64,000 nt of DNA from Chondrosia reniformis (GCA_947172415.1 OX359189.1:4912501-4976500); one strand, 5' to 3'; numbered from the stretch's first letter, positions 33,651 to 44,081 are shown. Notes: a model not told the origin generated them from the letters alone. Numbers and translations are program-made.

Positions 33651-33742
33651 ATGGAGGCTAGATCGTCGGAGCAGAACAAAGTTGCAGGATTGCCAGGAAG
33701 ACCAGAGTGCAGCTACATTAGGATTAGCATACCTGCTCTGCT
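33651..33742 (+). CDS. Candidate first exon, possibly of the BEN-domain gene
   Basis: ATG at 33651 gives MEARSSEQNKVAGLPGRPEC and ends at CT/GTAAGTCAG, a strong donor. It lies 540 bp upstream of the BEN exon in the same orientation, but its phase does not join directly to 34282, so an intermediate exon would be needed. It starts about 280 bp from the beginning of the oppositely oriented hAT gene. Confidence 0.3.
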
Positions 33743-34082
33743 GTAAGTCAGACTTTTATCTAAGACTGTTAATGTTCATCTCAGGTGGTTCACATATATA
33801 TTTAAATTTATTTAAATTTTGTACACCCATCCAGCTCTATTGAAGTTTGCTGGAGATTGAGCTTTGTGTGCGTGTGAGATGGAGGTGTAGCAGAAATGCG
33901 TGTGTCTTGGCAGGTCTGGGGTTGCAGTCTCTTTATAGTCTGTTGGTGTGTAAGACAAGGAAGTGCATGTAATTGATTGTCAGTTTATTCTGAGTAGAGA
34001 ATCCACCACCAATTAAAATGTAGACTAATTATTTATCTGGTAGTTAGTTTAAGAGGGAGAGCATGGAGGAGGAATTGCTGTG

Positions 34083-34155
34083 GCAGTTGTATCTCAGTGG
34101 CAGAGCAACTGTTGGTCATAACCAGCTGTCCTGGGTTCGATTCCCAGCAATTGCT
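34083..34155 (+). tRNA. tRNA-like sequence, CAU (Met-like), probably pseudo
   Basis: Acceptor stem GCAGTTG / CAATTGC pairs over 7 positions with one G-U. The A box TATCTCAGTGGCAGAGCA and the B box GGTTCGATTCC are near canonical, and the T arm CTGGG-TTCGATT-CCCAG is perfect. The anticodon arm GTTGG / CCAGC encloses TCATAA, only six bases, with CAT after the universal T; a standard loop has seven. A T-run follows at 34156-34170 as a Pol III terminator candidate. The D stem has one mismatch. Either a decayed elongator tRNA-Met or the head of a tRNA-derived SINE. Confidence 0.6.
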
Positions 34156-34281
34156 TCTTTCGTGTTTTTCCCTCCTATTGATGTTTGACTGATTATACTT
34201 GTGGTTTGATTATCACTTCGATTATTCATGTACATTTCAGTTAGGGTTGGCCATGTACATCATTAAATTTTGTACCTTGGC

Positions 34282-34873
34282 AGTTGCATGACCTGCATGG
34301 AGAAGTAGAGAAAGAACTTCCTGGATTACTGAAAGCTTCTTATTTTGAAAGTTACATACAAGCTCCTCTTTTAGATATGCTGCCAGGTGATACACAAAGT
34401 TTTACTCACATTTCGGAAAGGATTGAGAGGTTGGAGCGATTTGCAAGAGAAAGAATAACTACACCAGTAGCAAGAATGTCATCTACCGTGACACCAAAAA
34501 GGCCGCTAACTGAAAAAAATCAAAGACCGATTGTTCATTGTGGCTCTGAGGATGATAGGGCTATGTCTGTTCAGGAGACCATTGCCTGTAAAAGCTTCTC
34601 CTCAGGACAACAAATGGCAATGGCTTTAGTTAAAGTTCTTTTTCTGAGCAGGAGTTGGCTTCTTGTACTCTAACCGGTCGAACAATTCATGGACAAGCTC
34701 GAGTTGCATTAGATGGGTCCAGACTACAGTTGATAGAAAGCCTGATGCAGCAAAAGTTTCAAATGTCTGATGGTGAACTTGCTGCTGCTAGAAGCACATT
34801 CAGGCAAGCACTGGCCAACCGATGCAAATATCTGAGGCTAAAGCTGGCCCCACATGATCGAACTCTTCTTTAA
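34282..34873 (+). CDS. BEN-domain protein exon with one frameshift
   Basis: An acceptor (CCTTGGCAG) precedes LHDLHGEVEKELPGLLKASY. The first part encodes a hydrophilic linker with a short helical region (ISERIERLERFARERI). After one frame change near 34640, in the run CTTTTTCTGAG, it continues EQELASCTLTGRTIHG, RVALDGSRLQLIESLMQQKF, FRQALANRCKYLRLKL, which is the BEN domain core (ALD..., C-terminal Asn-Arg-Cys). BEN proteins bind DNA in chromatin and also occur in transposons and viruses. The single missing T is the only lesion, so a sequence error or very recent decay are both possible. Confidence 0.6.
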
Positions 34874-35080
34874 CTTAACATTACAGTAACTGCTTAGTTT
34901 CTTATAGATACTTTTTAATATTATTTTCATGTGTATATATTAATGTTGCGATTAAAATAACTTTAAATTTATAATAATAATAAAATAAATTAGGTAATAA
35001 TTATGAAATAAAAACACAATGTCAAATCTCTGTCACATGTCTTAAGCGTCTAATACCCTGTTGCTTCCCCCATTTACCTC

Positions 35081-36064
35081 CTAGACTTTTGGTATAACCT
35101 TTTTTAAATGATTTATATAGCGCGAACACTTTTCAGGCATAACTGTTCCCCAGAATGTCTGGATGGCAAGAAGTAGTTCTTCCTGGTTTTTGGGCTTGGC
35201 TGTTGTCCGAATAAAATGTTTAAGTTCATGCCAATAGTTTTCTATGGGATTAAGATCGGGACTTTCAGGAGGTGTCTGCATCAAAGATATTCCCTGCTCT
35301 TCGAAGAATTTTCTTGTGGACAAGGAGGTGTGGCATGGAGCATTGTCTTGCTGCAGCTTTCCTTGAGGTAGTTTCTCCTGGAGGAAAGGCACAAGGTCAT
35401 CCTTAATACTTCTTGATAAACCAAGCTATCCACTGATCCCTTATAATGCAAATGTTGGTGGCTCCCTTCCTGGATATGCCAGCCCATACCATTACGCGAA
35501 ACGGATTTTTTGGGCATGGCTTCCTTTAGGTGCTATCCCCTTCTTCCTATATGAGAATGTCCTATGGTTTTCTAGCTGAATCATGGACTCATCAGTCCAC
35601 ACTACACCATCAAAATCATCAGTAAGATGTTCTCTTGCCCAAGCAACTCTCCTTTCTTTATTTTTTTCTCTAATTAATTGGCAATATCTATTGCCATGGA
35701 ATGTCCAACCTAAATTCTTCCTTGCCCTAATTATGGTAGTTAATGACACCTTGTGTCCTCTTTCTTCCAACATCTTTAGAATCTGTGTGGCAGTAGTTTC
35801 ATCATTGCGCTTCATCTGCTCTTCTATTAATGTAATGACATCATCTGACAGTTTGAAGGGTCTCCCAGATCCTGGCAGGCGATATATAGTTCCATGGCTT
35901 TTATACTTTTGGATGGTCTTCCATACAGTCTTCTTGGGCACTTTGAGTCCTTCTGCCTTTAGAACCTCTACAATGTTACCATAAGAAATCCTTCTTTGGT
36001 AATAAAGCTGGATGATCCTCAACTTGCAGTAATTCGTTAATACCATTTTCAATAAAAGCAACAA
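35081..36064 (-). pseudogene. Tc1-type transposase, DD34E
   Basis: The minus-strand frame begins at 36064, or more likely the ATG at 36046 (MVLTNYCKLRIIQLYYQ). It shows the paired helix-turn-helix DNA-binding region, the GRP-like GSGRPFKLSDD motif, then VVWTDESMIQLE (first Asp), LQQDNAPCHTS (second Asp) and PDLNPIENYWHELK (Glu). Thirty-four residues separate the second Asp and the Glu, the Tc1 spacing. Three frameshifts between about 35520 and 35385 break it, so it is inactive. Insertion at TA is expected, but the terminal repeats could not be recognised. Confidence 0.85.
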
Positions 36065-36209
36065 AAGTTTATCAATTCTAATACACCGCTATGACACACC
36101 TAATCTCGTTTACGTAAACATCTCACAAATATCTGGTGTATATACTAATAATATCCTTACCTATACGCCTTCTGCATATATATGAAGTATACTAATAATA
36201 TATTATGTA

Positions 36210-36440
36210 TCAGTTGTATAAGCCAGCATGGCTTACAGATAATTCTGTACTATAAATCATAGTCTTTCTTGGCCTTTGCCTTGGTGTCTCTGTTGGATCT
36301 AAGCTTTCAGGAGATGTAGAAGATGACTGACCAGGGCTAGTGTTGCAAAACCTTTCTTCCATTTCTTCCATTGTTTTCTTGATATCAGAACATTCTTTGG
36401 ATAATGTGTCAATTAGAGAACTAAGTTTTCCTTCCACTGC
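36210..36440 (-). CDS. Coiled-coil exon, unidentified gene
   Basis: After an acceptor (ACTCATGCAG) the minus strand reads VEGKLSSLIDTLSKECSD then IKKTMEEMEERF, a likely coiled coil, followed by a Ser/Pro/Thr-rich stretch with PRQRPRKT. A second small frame at about 36640-36540 (NGEFIEALTLGPRSNN) may be the preceding exon. It lies downstream of and on the same strand as the zinc-finger frame at 37056 and could belong to it, but junction phases are not resolved. Confidence 0.35.
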   Translation of the reverse strand, partial: AVEGKLSSLIDTLSKECSDIKKTMEEMEERFCNTSPGQSSSTSPESLDPTETPRQRPRKTMIYSTELSVSHAGLYN

Positions 36441-36852
36441 ATGAGTAAAGTATATAGCATTCTCTACTTTTAGTACTATAATAGTATTATACGTTTACAT
36501 ATTTGTAATATAACTTGCCATTCTATAGGTTATCATTTTCAGAAGTGGAAGATGTTTCCAATTGGTTGTGATTGGAATTATTACTTCGTGGCCCAAGAGT
36601 CAAGGCTTCAATAAATTCGCCATTTTCATGACGTCATATTCAGTCGAAGATTGCAAAACCAAAATGGTATATTATCTAATTCCTAGCTTATGCTCCATAA
36701 AAAGTACAGAAACTAGAGAACAATAAAAATTTTCTACAAAAATAGTAAAAGATGTAGAGATGGCACGAAAAGCACAGAAACAAGAAAGGTTTGTTACACA
36801 GTGAAGTATTATTCATGCATGCATCCTACAACACCTTTGCTTGTAGCACGTG

Positions 36853-37056
36853 TCATGTCCTCCATGGCTGTCGAGATCCAGGGCAGCGATTAGCCATTGG
36901 GCAATGGACGCGAAGAAGCCCCGATCTATTGCCAGGCATAGATCGCTGACAGACTGGACATTTTGCGCGAGAGTAATCTGCTACTTCAGATTTGGAGTCT
37001 ATCGAGTTCAGTGCTGCATTTATCTCAAGCTCATCTTCAACATCACCTTCAGCCAT
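36853..37056 (-). CDS. Small C2HC zinc-finger protein, N-terminal exon
   Basis: ATG at 37056 gives an acidic start (MAEGDVEDELEINAAL) followed by AKCPVCQRSMPGNRSGLL, RVHCPMANRCPGS. The Cys-x2-Cys, His and Cys spacing with the R-C-P-G-S ending resembles a single zinc finger found at the start of multicopy sponge and cnidarian proteins. Divergent to the finger gene at 37522, 465 bp away. Confidence 0.4.
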   Translation of the reverse strand: MAEGDVEDELEINAALNSIDSKSEVADYSRAKCPVCQRSMPGNRSGLLRVHCPMANRCPGSRQPWRT

Positions 37057-37521
37057 TTTTGTAAATCATTTAATTAAAAAGATATTCATGAAAGGTATAT
37101 GGATGATATACTTGGAGAAATTTCTACGGATCGCTCTATTTCAGCTATAGCTTCTTCAGACCCAAAGTGATACATGTCACTCATTGTTTCGTTCTATAGA
37201 TCACTGATATTGTCACCACTATTCACTTTGAAAGTGTAAACTAGAGCTTACTTGGATTAAAACTAGGTTAGCAAGGTAGGTAAACTTCTTTCCAATTTCT
37301 AATTGCAAGTGTTCCCTCCAAAATTGATACTAAATATATTCATGATGATGCATACATCATAAGACCTGGTGATGTAATATGACCATATATGTCCTGATCA
37401 TGATCTCAAAGATTCTGATGTTACTATTTTACGTTGGCCAATGAGAGACTGCCATCAAGGCTGTCACATGTGTAAAAGCACATGTTCTAGAAGTAACTCC
37501 CATTATTCCAAAAACTTCAAG

Positions 37522-38305
37522 ATGGGAAAAGTTGCAAAGAAGCCTTGTCCTCATTGCTCAAAGATGATTTCTAGTACTCAGTACTACAATCATAAAGCAC
37601 TATACTGTGACGACAATGGTATATGGAGAAAAGATATAGGTTTGTACATTTGTACACCGTTGATTTATACTATAATATATATTATAAAATAATATAGGAA
37701 GATAGTGCACTCTAGTTCCTGAGAGAATGGATGAGATCAAGTGTTCAGTTCACAGATTGTGGCCTATATATGTAATGTAGAAATATGAGCTATATCCCGT
37801 GTACAGGAACAACATTGATATCATTGCCATTAGGTGGTGCTACCACCATTGTGCATATTCAAGATAACAGTAGTATTGTTGATGAGGGTGAGTCACTTAG
37901 TTTTATATACCACCAAAGTCCTCATCCTCCAAATGGCTTACTTAAATTGGCATTACTTTTTGGAGTGATTCTTCCATATTTTTGATTGTTACATGCATAG
38001 AAGATACCTCAAGAAATATGGAAGTTTCAGATATGGCTGATATTCTTGACAATTGTGAGGGTAATTCATCAGCTCATGAGTCTTCATTAACAGGAAATGA
38101 AGGTATATATGACTTACTTAAATACTCTTGTATGAATATAGTATGTTAAATATATATGCAGTATGTATTTTATGCATATTAGGACAATCATGTACTAGGT
38201 CCTTGTATTTTCCAGGCATGTATTCAGATGGTAGAATGGACTCAGTTATAGCTACTTCAGAAACAAGTGATTTGGAGATACCATTGAGGCTTTACTGGAG
38301 TTGAG
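37522..38305 (+). CDS. Zinc-finger multi-exon gene, 5' part
   Basis: The ATG at 37522 opens MGKVAKKPCPHCSKMIS, with TQYYNHKALYC completing a C2HC finger, to a donor at 37639. Further plus-strand exons with AG/GT borders follow: about 37808-37889 (TTLISLPLGGATTIV to a GTGAGT donor), 37999-38101 (EDTSRNMEVSDMADIL to GTATAT) and 38217-38305 (MYSDGRMDSVIATSE to TGA). They are acidic/serine-rich linkers. An N-terminal CPHC finger followed by acidic short exons is typical of genes with a downstream transposase-like domain, but no such domain follows here before the stop. Exon joins are proposed, not proven. Confidence 0.4.
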
Positions 38306-39007
38306 TATCACAGGATTACTAATATTATTCATAGTTATTATAGAGCATTCCAAACAATTTCTCAGTTAAAAGTAATACTGTAAATCTTATGTAAACGTTT
38401 GTTAACTTACCTTAAATGCTTGGCAATGTACGTAAATGAACCAATACGTAAACTTTAGCAAACTTTTGTGAACTACTAGTTTACATGATGGCGTAAACTG
38501 ATGTAAACTACTATACTTTTTGCTGTGTATAATTCACCAGAGATATATAACAATCGTCGTTCTTGCTTTGAAAAAATAGCTTTTAGTTAGCTGTCATGCC
38601 CATAACATAAGGCTAGTTTTGCAGATGTAGACTTGGTCACATTTGGATCCTTCGAAGCCAAACCTAATTATAACTGCGATTTATAAAGCAGTAAGAGTAA
38701 TGCTATTACTGAATTTCTCTTTACGTGCACTTTGAGTGCGTATATAGGGTTGAAGATAATATCGAAGAAATGCAATTAACTGTCCCACTGAAACAGCTTC
38801 TGCCCTCAATGTCTGCACACTTCGACCTCGTATTCCTCGATAACTATTAGTGATGACTCGTGACGTTTCAGTGGCTAGCACTCCGCTCACACACAGGTCA
38901 CATGCTAAACATACTTCCACCTTGAATGTGACATGTCTGTAGGCGCTAATAGGATGATTTACAAAAATCAGAAATTTGCCATATGCATAGGCAGTAGCAG
39001 TGAAGTA
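38306..39007. other. Intergenic with GTAAAC-rich inverted repeat
   Basis: Between 38385 and 38515 the words GTAAAC and GTTTAC recur many times on both strands. TAGTTTACAT (38477-38486) and ATGTAAACTA (38501-38510) form a perfect 10-base inverted repeat with a 14-base spacer. No coding region is recognised. Confidence 0.4.
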
Positions 39008-39604
39008 TAGTCTGATGAAATCAGACCTTATCGACTGCGTGAAAAGGTCTGACGACTCTCGACCGGATTTCTGTTGCACTAGGGGAGGGGCTTATTCGCC
39101 CTCAATTAAACTTCCACCTTACGTGAAGGCTGTGAAGGTGTCAATGGATACGTTTTGCAATTGCTCAGCAAGGGGAGAAACGATTTGTAGAAGGAGGAAT
39201 CAATTTTGCGCTATCGCAACTTTGTGTTACAATAAAACTAAAGTATAAACAAAGAGAGGCTTTAGTTTTAGCTCTTCAAAAGAGGAATATCTTTGTTGGT
39301 CTTCCAACAACATAATCAAAGGACTATGCACTTGATGTCCTGACCGTTCAAGCAAACGTAATAACCAACGGCTTTGGAAGACTGCATTGCATGCTAAAAG
39401 CCTACTAGAATACAAAGTGTATGAAGTCATTAGCTCATTAGCTGACTGAGCATACCTTTATCTAAATATGGAAGTTGATGACCATTAACTGACTGCAGAA
39501 TTTCTCCAGGAATGTCGAGAACTGCAACAGAAAATCGGCCGAGAGTCCTCAGACCCTTACGCAAGCGGTGATTGCGCAATGAAAGGGTCTGATTTCGTCA
39601 CACT
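39008..39604. mobile_element. About 597-bp MITE with 9-bp duplication (MULE-like)
   Basis: AGTGAAGTA occurs at 38999-39007 and again at 39605-39613, flanking the element. The ends read AGTCTGATGAAATCAGACC (left) and, inverted, AGTGTGACGAAATCAGACC (right), 17 of 19 positions equal; similarity continues inward to GACTCTCG-CCG on both arms (about 60 bp). A 9-bp duplication with long inverted arms fits Mutator-like elements. The interior has only short spurious frames. Confidence 0.7.
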
Positions 39605-39673
39605 AGTGAAGTACGCTATCCATATTTATATTCAGTCAACGAAAGTATTGGTTTGATTTTCTTCTTAATTTAC

Positions 39674-39850
39674 AGCATCCTGAATGTTCCAAATCTTATT
39701 TTCGTATTGTTGACTTGTTGAATCACCAGAGGACTCACAGGAGAGAAAAGCCTTAAGTGTGCCGAATCTGTGATAAACTATTCTCTAACACATCAGATCG
39801 CTGGAAACATGAGAAGTGAACACATTCAAATGAGGTGCTCCATGACAGCT
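39674..39850 (+). pseudogene. C2H2 zinc-finger exon, broken
   Basis: HQRTHRREKP is followed by a TAA and then VCRICDKLFSNTSDRWKHEK, a second stop, and THSN. The F-S-N-x-S-D-R-x-K-H pattern with a linker like THSNEKP is that of the GLI/ZIC/GLIS zinc-finger cluster. Two stops break it. It ends in VLHDSCDR, which recurs as VLLDSCDS in the exon at 40117. Confidence 0.5.
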
Positions 39851-40116
39851 GTGACAGAGTTGTGATGTGTAATGTATATTATTCTTTTCTTCGCATTAAA
39901 CAGCGACCATATGCATGTGATTGTACTGTATGCTTAGTTAATTGTTATAAACTGATTGCTTAAACTAGTGAAAACCAGTTGTAACACGTGTGTGTGTGTG
40001 GTTTATATAGAAGTGCTATTGTATTGTTTTTGTTATTAAAATGGAGAATAGAAGTTCAACTGTTTTACTTAGCTAGTGAAGTTTGCTCGATTATTTGAAC
40101 CCATAGAACATTACAG

Positions 40117-40399
40117 TGATCATGAAGGATGTACAAAGGTATACCAAGAACCCAGTGCCCTCAAAAGGCACAAGAAAAGCATTCATGTAAAGAACAAAAA
40201 GGTACTCCTTGACAGCTGTGACAGCCCGCTACTGCTGCCTCTTCAACACTCATCCTCTCACTTGGACTATCCTGCCCAGGCAATGGAAATAATGTATACT
40301 AACACCCTTTCCAATCCATCTCTGGGAGAGTACCCTCCGCTGTCGCCTCTTCAAAACTCATTCTCTGAGTTGGACTATCCAAAGGAGTATGCTGACTGA
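40117..40399 (+). CDS. C2H2 zinc-finger terminal exon, GLI/GLIS-like
   Basis: An acceptor (ACATTACAG) opens in a phase that would complete a Cys codon with two bases from the previous exon, giving C-D-H-E-G-C, then TKVYQEPSALKRHKKSIH: the C-x4-C...YxxPSxLxRH...H form of the last GLI-type finger. The tail has two copies of a LPLQHSSSHLDYP / SPLQNSFSELDYP motif and ends at TGA 40397-40399. In GLI/GLIS proteins such fingers bind DNA. Only the previous exon at 39674 is seen, and it is broken. Confidence 0.5.
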
Positions 40400-41048
40400 A
40401 AATTTGATGTCTACAATTTATTATAGGTCATTGCTAATTATTATAGAACCCACCAATTGGTGGATTATATACACCACTGTGTATTCCAATATTTTGTCAC
40501 AAAAGACGGCCTCTCATTGCACTGCAGTCTTTGTTCCTTGTTAGTTGTCTTTTTATGAGCAACTAGCAAGCATATAGGGTGTGGCTTTTATTTTCGGACA
40601 CCTTATCTCAGCCGTTCATTAATCATTTGTCGTCATTCTAGCACGTCACACGAGTACGCTAAGATTACTAGCCCTGCCAAGTTTGAACTAGATTTGCGCT
40701 TCCTTAACAGAGCTATAGTTGAAATATCGAAGTGTCTGGAAATATATATTTTTGGACAGATAGCATGTATTTTTGGACAGCGAAGCGTACGTCGCAAGGC
40801 GCTAACTCTTTCTACATTGCCAAATGGGTACAGACTTGTGCTAATTAGGACTAAAATTTCAAAAGAAAACTCTTCCACGAAGGAGCTAGGGAACTTTTAA
40901 TATGGGTGGTCGGGGTCATGAATTTTCGGACAGTGGGTAACAGTTTTTAAATATCAGCGGCCTTCAATTTAGACTCTTGGCTGTATCCCTCATCTACTGA
41001 TAAGGAAACCACAAGTTTTTTTTCTTCTGGGAGTACTTATTAGCAGAC
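40400..41048. other. Intergenic, no gene recognised
   Basis: An open frame at 40694-40900 is overlapped by an equal one on the other strand and has no recognised domain. The words TTTTCGGACA and TTTTGGACAG recur at 40594, 40753, 40773 and 40923, suggesting old non-coding repeat fragments. Confidence 0.35.
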
Positions 41049-41140
41049 TAGCCACTCAAACTTCCATCGTATGCCATACTGATGAGTCCTAATAAGGACA
41101 AAACAGCTGTCTATGGCTCGACCATCTTTTTGAGTGGCTA
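41049..41140 (+). ncRNA. Hammerhead ribozyme motif with extended stem I (G12A)
   Basis: Order of parts: outer stem I TAGCCACTCAAA (41049-41060), inner stem I CCATA (41074-41078), core CTGATGA (41079-41085), stem II GTCC-TAATAA-GGAC (41086-41099), then AAA (41100-41102) where GAA is required, stem III ACA-GC-TGT (41103-41110), cleavage base C (41111, GUC type), inner stem I TATGG (41112-41116) and outer stem I TTTGAGTGGCTA (41129-41140). All helices pair perfectly. The outer stem with an internal loop is the layout of natural type I hammerheads. The only defect is G12 to A, which removes the general base; it lies in a C-A that fits CpG decay. Hammerheads of this kind occur in Penelope-like elements, retrozymes and satellites. 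Confidence 0.7.
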
Positions 41141-41426
41141 GGGGGAGACTCTAGTTCCCATCAAGCGAACTTCGGTTCCGCCCATTAGCTCATTGCGCTC
41201 CTCAGGGGACATGACTGGGCAGGGGTAATACCCAGAGTTTAAGGATGAAGACGTTCAATGAGTTATCAATTAGTTTGTTTAGCAAAAAGCTACAAATATG
41301 CAGCTCAGATAATTAGTCCCTATGTTTAAGGCTTAAATCTCGCTCCTCGCTGTTGTGATCTCGAGAGAGAACTAACGCGAAATTGGTGGGACTGCAGATT
41401 ACCCGTCTTCCTCCTAACTGTCGGAT

Positions 41427-43056
41427 ATGCAAGCTTCAGGGAGTGCTCTGAGTACTCCCGAGCCTAACCTGTCAAACCCATGGTTCCAGCAGCTGAGCGA
41501 TGCTGCCCATTTTTTAAACAGCAGTGATGTAGTCAGCATCAGCAGTGACGAGAGTGAGGAACCTCCCCCACAGAAGAAGAAACTCACGGACTTCTCTAAG
41601 TCAGCCATAAAGAGGATGCCAGCATTCCCAAACGCTCTCCGTTGATACAACCCTCAGCCTGGAAGTGCACAGACAGGTTCTGGTGCGCAGATCAGCCTTC
41701 AGGGTCCAGCCAGAACCCACAAACAAGCACAGATCTATCTTCTCTCATACGTAAACATAAGGCGGTGTATGTGTTGTACACGCTAAGGCAGAAGTTGGAG
41801 GTAGTGGGATATGCCAAGGCTCACACAGATGAGGAGGCTGCCAGACACTTTGCATCCCTAGAACTACTCTGCGTGCCTGGAAGGGATTGGAGCTGCAACC
41901 TAGAGATGAAAAGATAAGCCAGAACAGAGAAGGGAAGCATGTTCGGAAGGGAGGACATTCTGGACGACCATTGTCTTATAGTGAAGACATTGAATATCAA
42001 TTGCTTCAATGGATATTAGAAGCTCAGGACCAGCAGCTGCCAATTCAACGTAAAGCTATCCAAAGGAAAGCATTGGCACTGATCCAGCCTCAAAAGTCAC
42101 AGTTTCGAGCATCGGAGGGGTGGTTGTAGAAGTTTCTGAATAGCCATTCGCTATCCCTACGGCAGACCATGTCAATTCAGCAGAAATTGCCTGCTGATTT
42201 GGAGAGGAAATTGGAACCATTCATGCAGGACATTAAGGCTCTGAGAGAAAGCCACAAATTTCCAGATAATCTCATTATCAACATGAATGAGACACCGATA
42301 TTTTTTGATATGCAAAGAGCACAAACCATTGCCAAGACCGGTGTCCATGAAGTGCGAGTGAGAGGCACAAAAGGAGGAAAAAAGAGAGTTGTTGAGTTGA
42401 CATTTGTTGTTACGTGCTCAGCCGCAGGACAGATACTGAAACCATTGGTGATTTTCAAGGGAAAACAGCACATTCCCTGTAAACAGTATAAAGAGGAGTA
42501 ACTTTGTCATTGGACATCAGAAGAAAGCCCGGATGGACCGTGCCCAGATGCTTTCATGGACCAGGGAGGTCCTTTTAAAGTACACCAACAAGCAGCGCTG
42601 TCTCTTGGTGTTCGACTCCATCAAGGGTCACTTGGTGGATGATGTCTTGCAAGCTTTGAAGAGAGCAAATGCATCAGTTGTAGTGCTTCCAGGTGGCTGC
42701 ACCAGCAATGCACAGCCTGGGGATGTGTCCCTAAATTGGCCAATCAAAGACACACTGAGAGGCCTGTGGGAAGAGTTTATGACCAGCAACATGGCACAAG
42801 ACCCGGTCAGTGAGGCACCCGCTCCGACAAAGGATGATGCAATGTATTGGATCATCAGGGCTCATGCACTGCTTGACTCACAACCACAGTGTGTCGCAAA
42901 ATCATTCAGAGTGTGTGGGATCTCAAACAATCTAGATAGGTCTGAGAACTTCCTGCCTTCACCATACCATATGGTAATGACGACAGTGATGAAGACATCT
43001 TCAACAGTGACAATGATAGTACTAGTGACAGTGATGATGAAAATGAGGACAAATGA
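41427..43056 (+). pseudogene. pogo-type transposase
   Basis: An acidic/serine N-terminus (SDVVSISSDESEEPPPQ) precedes a helix-turn-helix YTLRQKLEVVGYAKAHTDEE, a second DNA-binding region GRPLSYSEDIEYQLLQWILE, and the DDE_1 core: INMNETPIFFDM, KKRVVELTFVVTCSAAG, LLVFDSIKGHLVDDV, LPGGCTSNAQPGDVSLN. The first catalytic Asp (usual N-M-D-E-T) is Asn. The tail ends in a Ser/Asp-rich acidic stretch. Lesions: shifts near 41640 and 41870, TAG at 42127-42129, a deletion with shift near 42480-42520, and a shift near 42965. Distinct from the Tigger remnant at the window start. Confidence 0.8.
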
Positions 43057-43229
43057 TTAAGAACTTACCATTGGCATGCACATGTACACATAACTAGTAC
43101 TGCAATTGTTTTCCTTGCATGTATTAAACTGTTAAAATGTATTACATGTATTTTGTTTTCTATTATTTGACATGATTTGAGTTAATGAAAACGTTCAATG
43201 GACGAAAACTGATGAGCATCAAAGAACCT

Positions 43230-43549
43230 CCTAAGTTCTGAATGTGCTTTTGTTTTCCAGAGAATGTTAACTTTCATGGAATCTCCATTCCTCCTCTTTC
43301 AAGACAGTATCACCTCCTGTGTGTCACCCTACCAGTGATACTGAAAGGAAACCCGCGAAAATTCTTTTGGAAGGTGCCCAAGAACGTTGTTTGAATCTCC
43401 AACTCCGTGCACAGCCACAGCGTGCCTGTCGTGTTCATTGGCCTCTTCTTGGTAGCAGACGAATTCTTCCCTACTGTCGGCGCCCAGGAGTATTTGTATA
43501 TGTGAAACCCTTGAACTGCTGTCGATACGGTGAGTTCAAAACCCGCCAT
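43230..43549 (-). pseudogene. HIRAN-domain-like remnant
   Basis: MAGFELTVSTAVQGFHIYKY with SWAPTVG, then in another frame EEFVCYQEEANEHDRHAVAV and VLGHLPKEFSRVS, then back again to PFSITGRVTHRR. The V-x-G-x-H-x-Y-K-x-x-W, the N-x-x-D-x-x-A-V-A-V and G-H-(L/V)-P motifs in this order are those of HIRAN domains, modules that recognise DNA ends and are found in HLTF and in many multicopy invertebrate proteins. Two or three frameshifts break it. Confidence 0.5.
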
Positions 43550-44081
43550 TACATCTCAAGAAACACCCCAAACAAAGTGCTCCGAGGTTTCGCCGTCTGC
43601 TCTAACGTTTTGCCAAGATAATTTAAATATTCGTCAACCATGGCCAGCTTTTTCATTCCAATGCTTTTTGCGACCAAGTGATGAATTTTCCTGGACGCAG
43701 TTAGTGATAGAGAGAATATGGTACATGCATCTATAGTGAATATCATCATAAATGCAAAATTGTATTCTATACTGCTGTTAGAGAAAACGTAAGACAAATT
43801 ATACACAAGAGGTATAAAATTGAAGATAAATTTCTACTGCATACGTACCTCTTTTCGGATTGAAAATATCTCGCTCCATTAGCAAGATATTGATCAATAA
43901 ATCTACCTATATGTTCCAGCCAATCAGCAACGATAATTTGGTCACATTTGTATACTTAAGTTATGGTTCTGTAGCTACGCATGTATGATGCTGTTTCCTT
44001 TGTCACAAAATGGTGGTTTCTAAGTAATCTTAGTAATGCATTGATACACTTTAAAGATCTCTGTGTGGCTAGGTGTATTCA

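Noticed and set aside
35575..35605. Minus-strand CTGATGAGTCC resembling a hammerhead core
   Set aside because: It is the coding sequence of the Tc1 TDES motif and lacks the GAAA half.
43195..43230. GGACGAAAACTGATGAG looks like permuted hammerhead core words
   Set aside because: The helices required around these words do not pair; likely chance.
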